Assembly: GCA_900772575.1 (NCBI GenBank)
Contig: CAAHEN010000042.1
Span: 1 to 6,967, forward strand
DNA length: 6,967 nucleotides
DNA from: Bacteroidaceae bacterium
Lineage (GTDB): Bacteria; Bacteroidota; Bacteroidia; Bacteroidales; Bacteroidaceae
Reading direction: 5' to 3'
The translations under genes were made by a program, and so were the position numbers. The notes under the pieces were generated by a model. The model saw only the letters and a list, made by a program, of their open reading frames with translations. It made no database searches and was not told where the DNA came from. Each line of letters starts with the position of its first letter. The stretch's first letter is position 1. Shown piece by piece: positions 5,626-6,967 of this stretch.

Positions 5626-6967
5626 ATGAGAAAGATAACCCCATTCCTGCTCGCCGCCGCGCTTTTCCTGCCTGCGGCTTGTGTCGACGACAAGGGCAAC
5701 TACAGCTACAGTGACATCGACCCCATCGCCATCGCCATGGACACCGCCTTCACCGGCATCGTCGGCGAGCCCCTCACTGTCCGCCCTACCCTCTCTGCGG
5801 CCCACCTCGACACCGCCGCCTGCGACTTCGACTGGCAGGCCATATCCACCACAGCCGACACCGCCACACACCTCTCCGCCGACCGTGCCCTCGACTATAC
5901 TGTGCGCCTGGCGCCGGGCGAGTACCGCCTTGTCTTCACCGCTTGGCGTAGCGGCAGCGCGACCTTCAGCCGCCAGAGTGCGGCCCTCTCTGTCCGCACG
6001 CCCCTCTCGTCGGGCTGGCTTGTGCTCTGCGACGACGGCGGTCGCGCCCGGCTCGACATATACTCCTTCATCAAGGAGAAGACTTACACCGACCTGCTCA
6101 GCGGCACCGTGCCGGGCACGTGGCAGACGCCTTACGCCATCGCCTGCCTGCCAAACGCCAACGTCTCCGAGACGCCCTTCTACCTCCTGACGGCCGACGG
6201 CACCACGCGTCTCTCTGACGTGGACTTTGCCTGGCGCGACGCTTACCGCCTCAGCTACGAGATGGGCAGCTCGGCCGATGCCGGCATACGCCCCGACGCC
6301 ATCGCGGAGAACGGCCCGGGCAAGCTCGTCATTGCTGGCGGCAAGCCTTATTACTGCGACAACACGATGGGCGACGGCCTTTTCGCCTCCGCCCGCCGCA
6401 ACAGCTTCGACGTGGCGCCTGCCATCGGCTACGACGCCCTCTCTGACCACATGGCTCCGGCCTTTCTCATGTACGATACGACCAACCGCCGCTTCGTGGT
6501 CTGCGCCGCCCTCTTCTCGTCGACGGACGTCCTCGGCACGGCTGTAGCCGGCGACATCGCTCTCTCCACCCTCGGCAGTTTCTACCAGTTCCCGGTCGGC
6601 AACGCCTCTGCCTTCGACCTGCCGGCCGCCGGCCGCTACAGTTTGGTACACATGGAGAACACCCGCTACGCCCCGCTCGGCGACGACCACGGCACCACCT
6701 ACGCTATTCTGGCCGACGGTGACGAGCGCCGCCTCTACGGCTTCGCCATGGGCGACTTGGTGGCCATCCGCTACCCGGATAAGTACGGCTATGCCTACGC
6801 TAAGGTCATCACCCGCGACCTTTCGGCCTGTCCCGGCATCACCAGCGCCACGCATTTCGCCTTCAGCTCACTGCGCAACTGCATGTATTACGTGGCCGAC
6901 GGCAGCGTCTACCGCGCCGACCTGACCGCCGAGACCCCGGCGGTCAGCAAGCAGTTTGACCTTCCCG
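5626..6967 (+). CDS. PKD-like family lipoprotein, 3' end outside the window
   Basis: The frame stays open from ATG 5626 to the window edge (447 residues, no stop), so the gene is cut by the window and is not itself broken. The signal peptide (RK, then a hydrophobic core) ends in PAAC with Cys19; Pro at -3 is unusual for a lipobox, though Leu sits at -4. VDDKGNYSYSDI (20-31) is the signature start of this family, and the acidic VDD favours surface export. A PKD-like beta domain spans about 32-125. GWLVLCDDGG (130-139) opens the second part, whose repeated strand pairs (FYLLTADGTTRL, KLVIAGGKPYYC, RFVVCAAL, TYAILADGDERRLYGF) look beta-propeller-like. NCMYYVADGSVYRADL (418-433) resembles the family's late conserved strand pair, so perhaps 50-100 residues are missing. 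Seven internal cysteines (66, 135, 174, 244, 293, 402, 419) are many for a surface lipoprotein. It lies 28 bases after the DUF4843 gene, with no terminator between. Function is unknown; a role as accessory ligand binder is inference. Confidence 0.85.
   Translation, partial: MRKITPFLLAAALFLPAACVDDKGNYSYSDIDPIAIAMDTAFTGIVGEPLTVRPTLSAAHLDTAACDFDWQAISTTADTATHLSADRALDYTVRLAPGEYRLVFTAWRSGSATFSRQSAALSVRTPLSSGWLVLCDDGGRARLDIYSFIKEKTYTDLLSGTVPGTWQTPYAIACLPNANVSETPFYLLTADGTTRLSDVDFAWRDAYRLSYEMGSSADAGIRPDAIAENGPGKLVIAGGKPYYCDNTMGDGLFASARRNSFDVAPAIGYDALSDHMAPAFLMYDTTNRRFVVCAALFSSTDVLGTAVAGDIALSTLGSFYQFPVGNASAFDLPAAGRYSLVHMENTRYAPLGDDHGTTYAILADGDERRLYGFAMGDLVAIRYPDKYGYAYAKVITRDLSACPGITSATHFAFSSLRNCMYYVADGSVYRADLTAETPAVSKQFDLP

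Noticed and set aside
5681..6190. Plus-strand open frame of 169 residues, S, T and P rich
   Set aside because: Out-of-frame reading of the PKD-like gene, whose real frame has no stop within the window.
5458..6855. Minus-strand open frame of 465 residues over the PKD-like gene
   Set aside because: The sense frame from 5626 is open to the window edge and carries a lipoprotein signal and family motifs; the antisense frame has none.
1..6967. CRISPR array, tRNA/rRNA or insertion sequence
   Set aside because: No regularly spaced repeats, no RNA-gene signature and no transposase were seen; the window is almost wholly occupied by the four uptake genes.

Overview
The window is a Bacteroidota (most likely Bacteroidales) outer-membrane uptake locus. 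Four genes lie head-to-tail on the + strand: a SusC/RagA-family TonB-linked transporter, its SusD/RagB-family lipoprotein partner, a DUF4843-type lipoprotein, and a PKD-like-family lipoprotein that runs off the right edge. The assignment rests on hallmark SusC and SusD motifs, three consecutive lipoprotein signal peptides with acidic residues soon after the Cys, and a Bacteroides-type promoter (TAnnTTTG) instead of a sigma70 -10 box. The coding DNA is strikingly GC-rich for this phylum, with mostly C or G at third codon positions. That points to a high-GC lineage (some Alistipes or oral Tannerella relatives are possible), but genus cannot be settled from this sequence.

Layout: 1-211 is a shorter, more AT-rich leader. 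It holds a strong inverted repeat (12-47), short purine-rich repeats, an A-tract and the probable promoter (155-184). The SusC-like gene is best started at 212, not at the upstream in-frame GTG or ATG. A 51-base gap leads to the SusD-like gene (3320-4798), a 13-base gap to the DUF4843 gene (4812-5597), and a 28-base gap to the PKD-like gene (5626 to beyond 6967). No convincing terminator lies between the genes, so one transcript is likely.

How they should work together: the SusC barrel and SusD lid form a ligand-capturing, TonB-energised importer. The two further lipoproteins, both probably surface exposed, are consistent accessory partners of this SusC/SusD subtype, but no defined function for them is known to me. 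No glycoside hydrolase, peptidase, sigma/anti-sigma pair or hybrid sensor is visible, so the substrate cannot be named and a glycan should not be assumed. The many long minus-strand open frames are GC-driven shadows and are not annotated.
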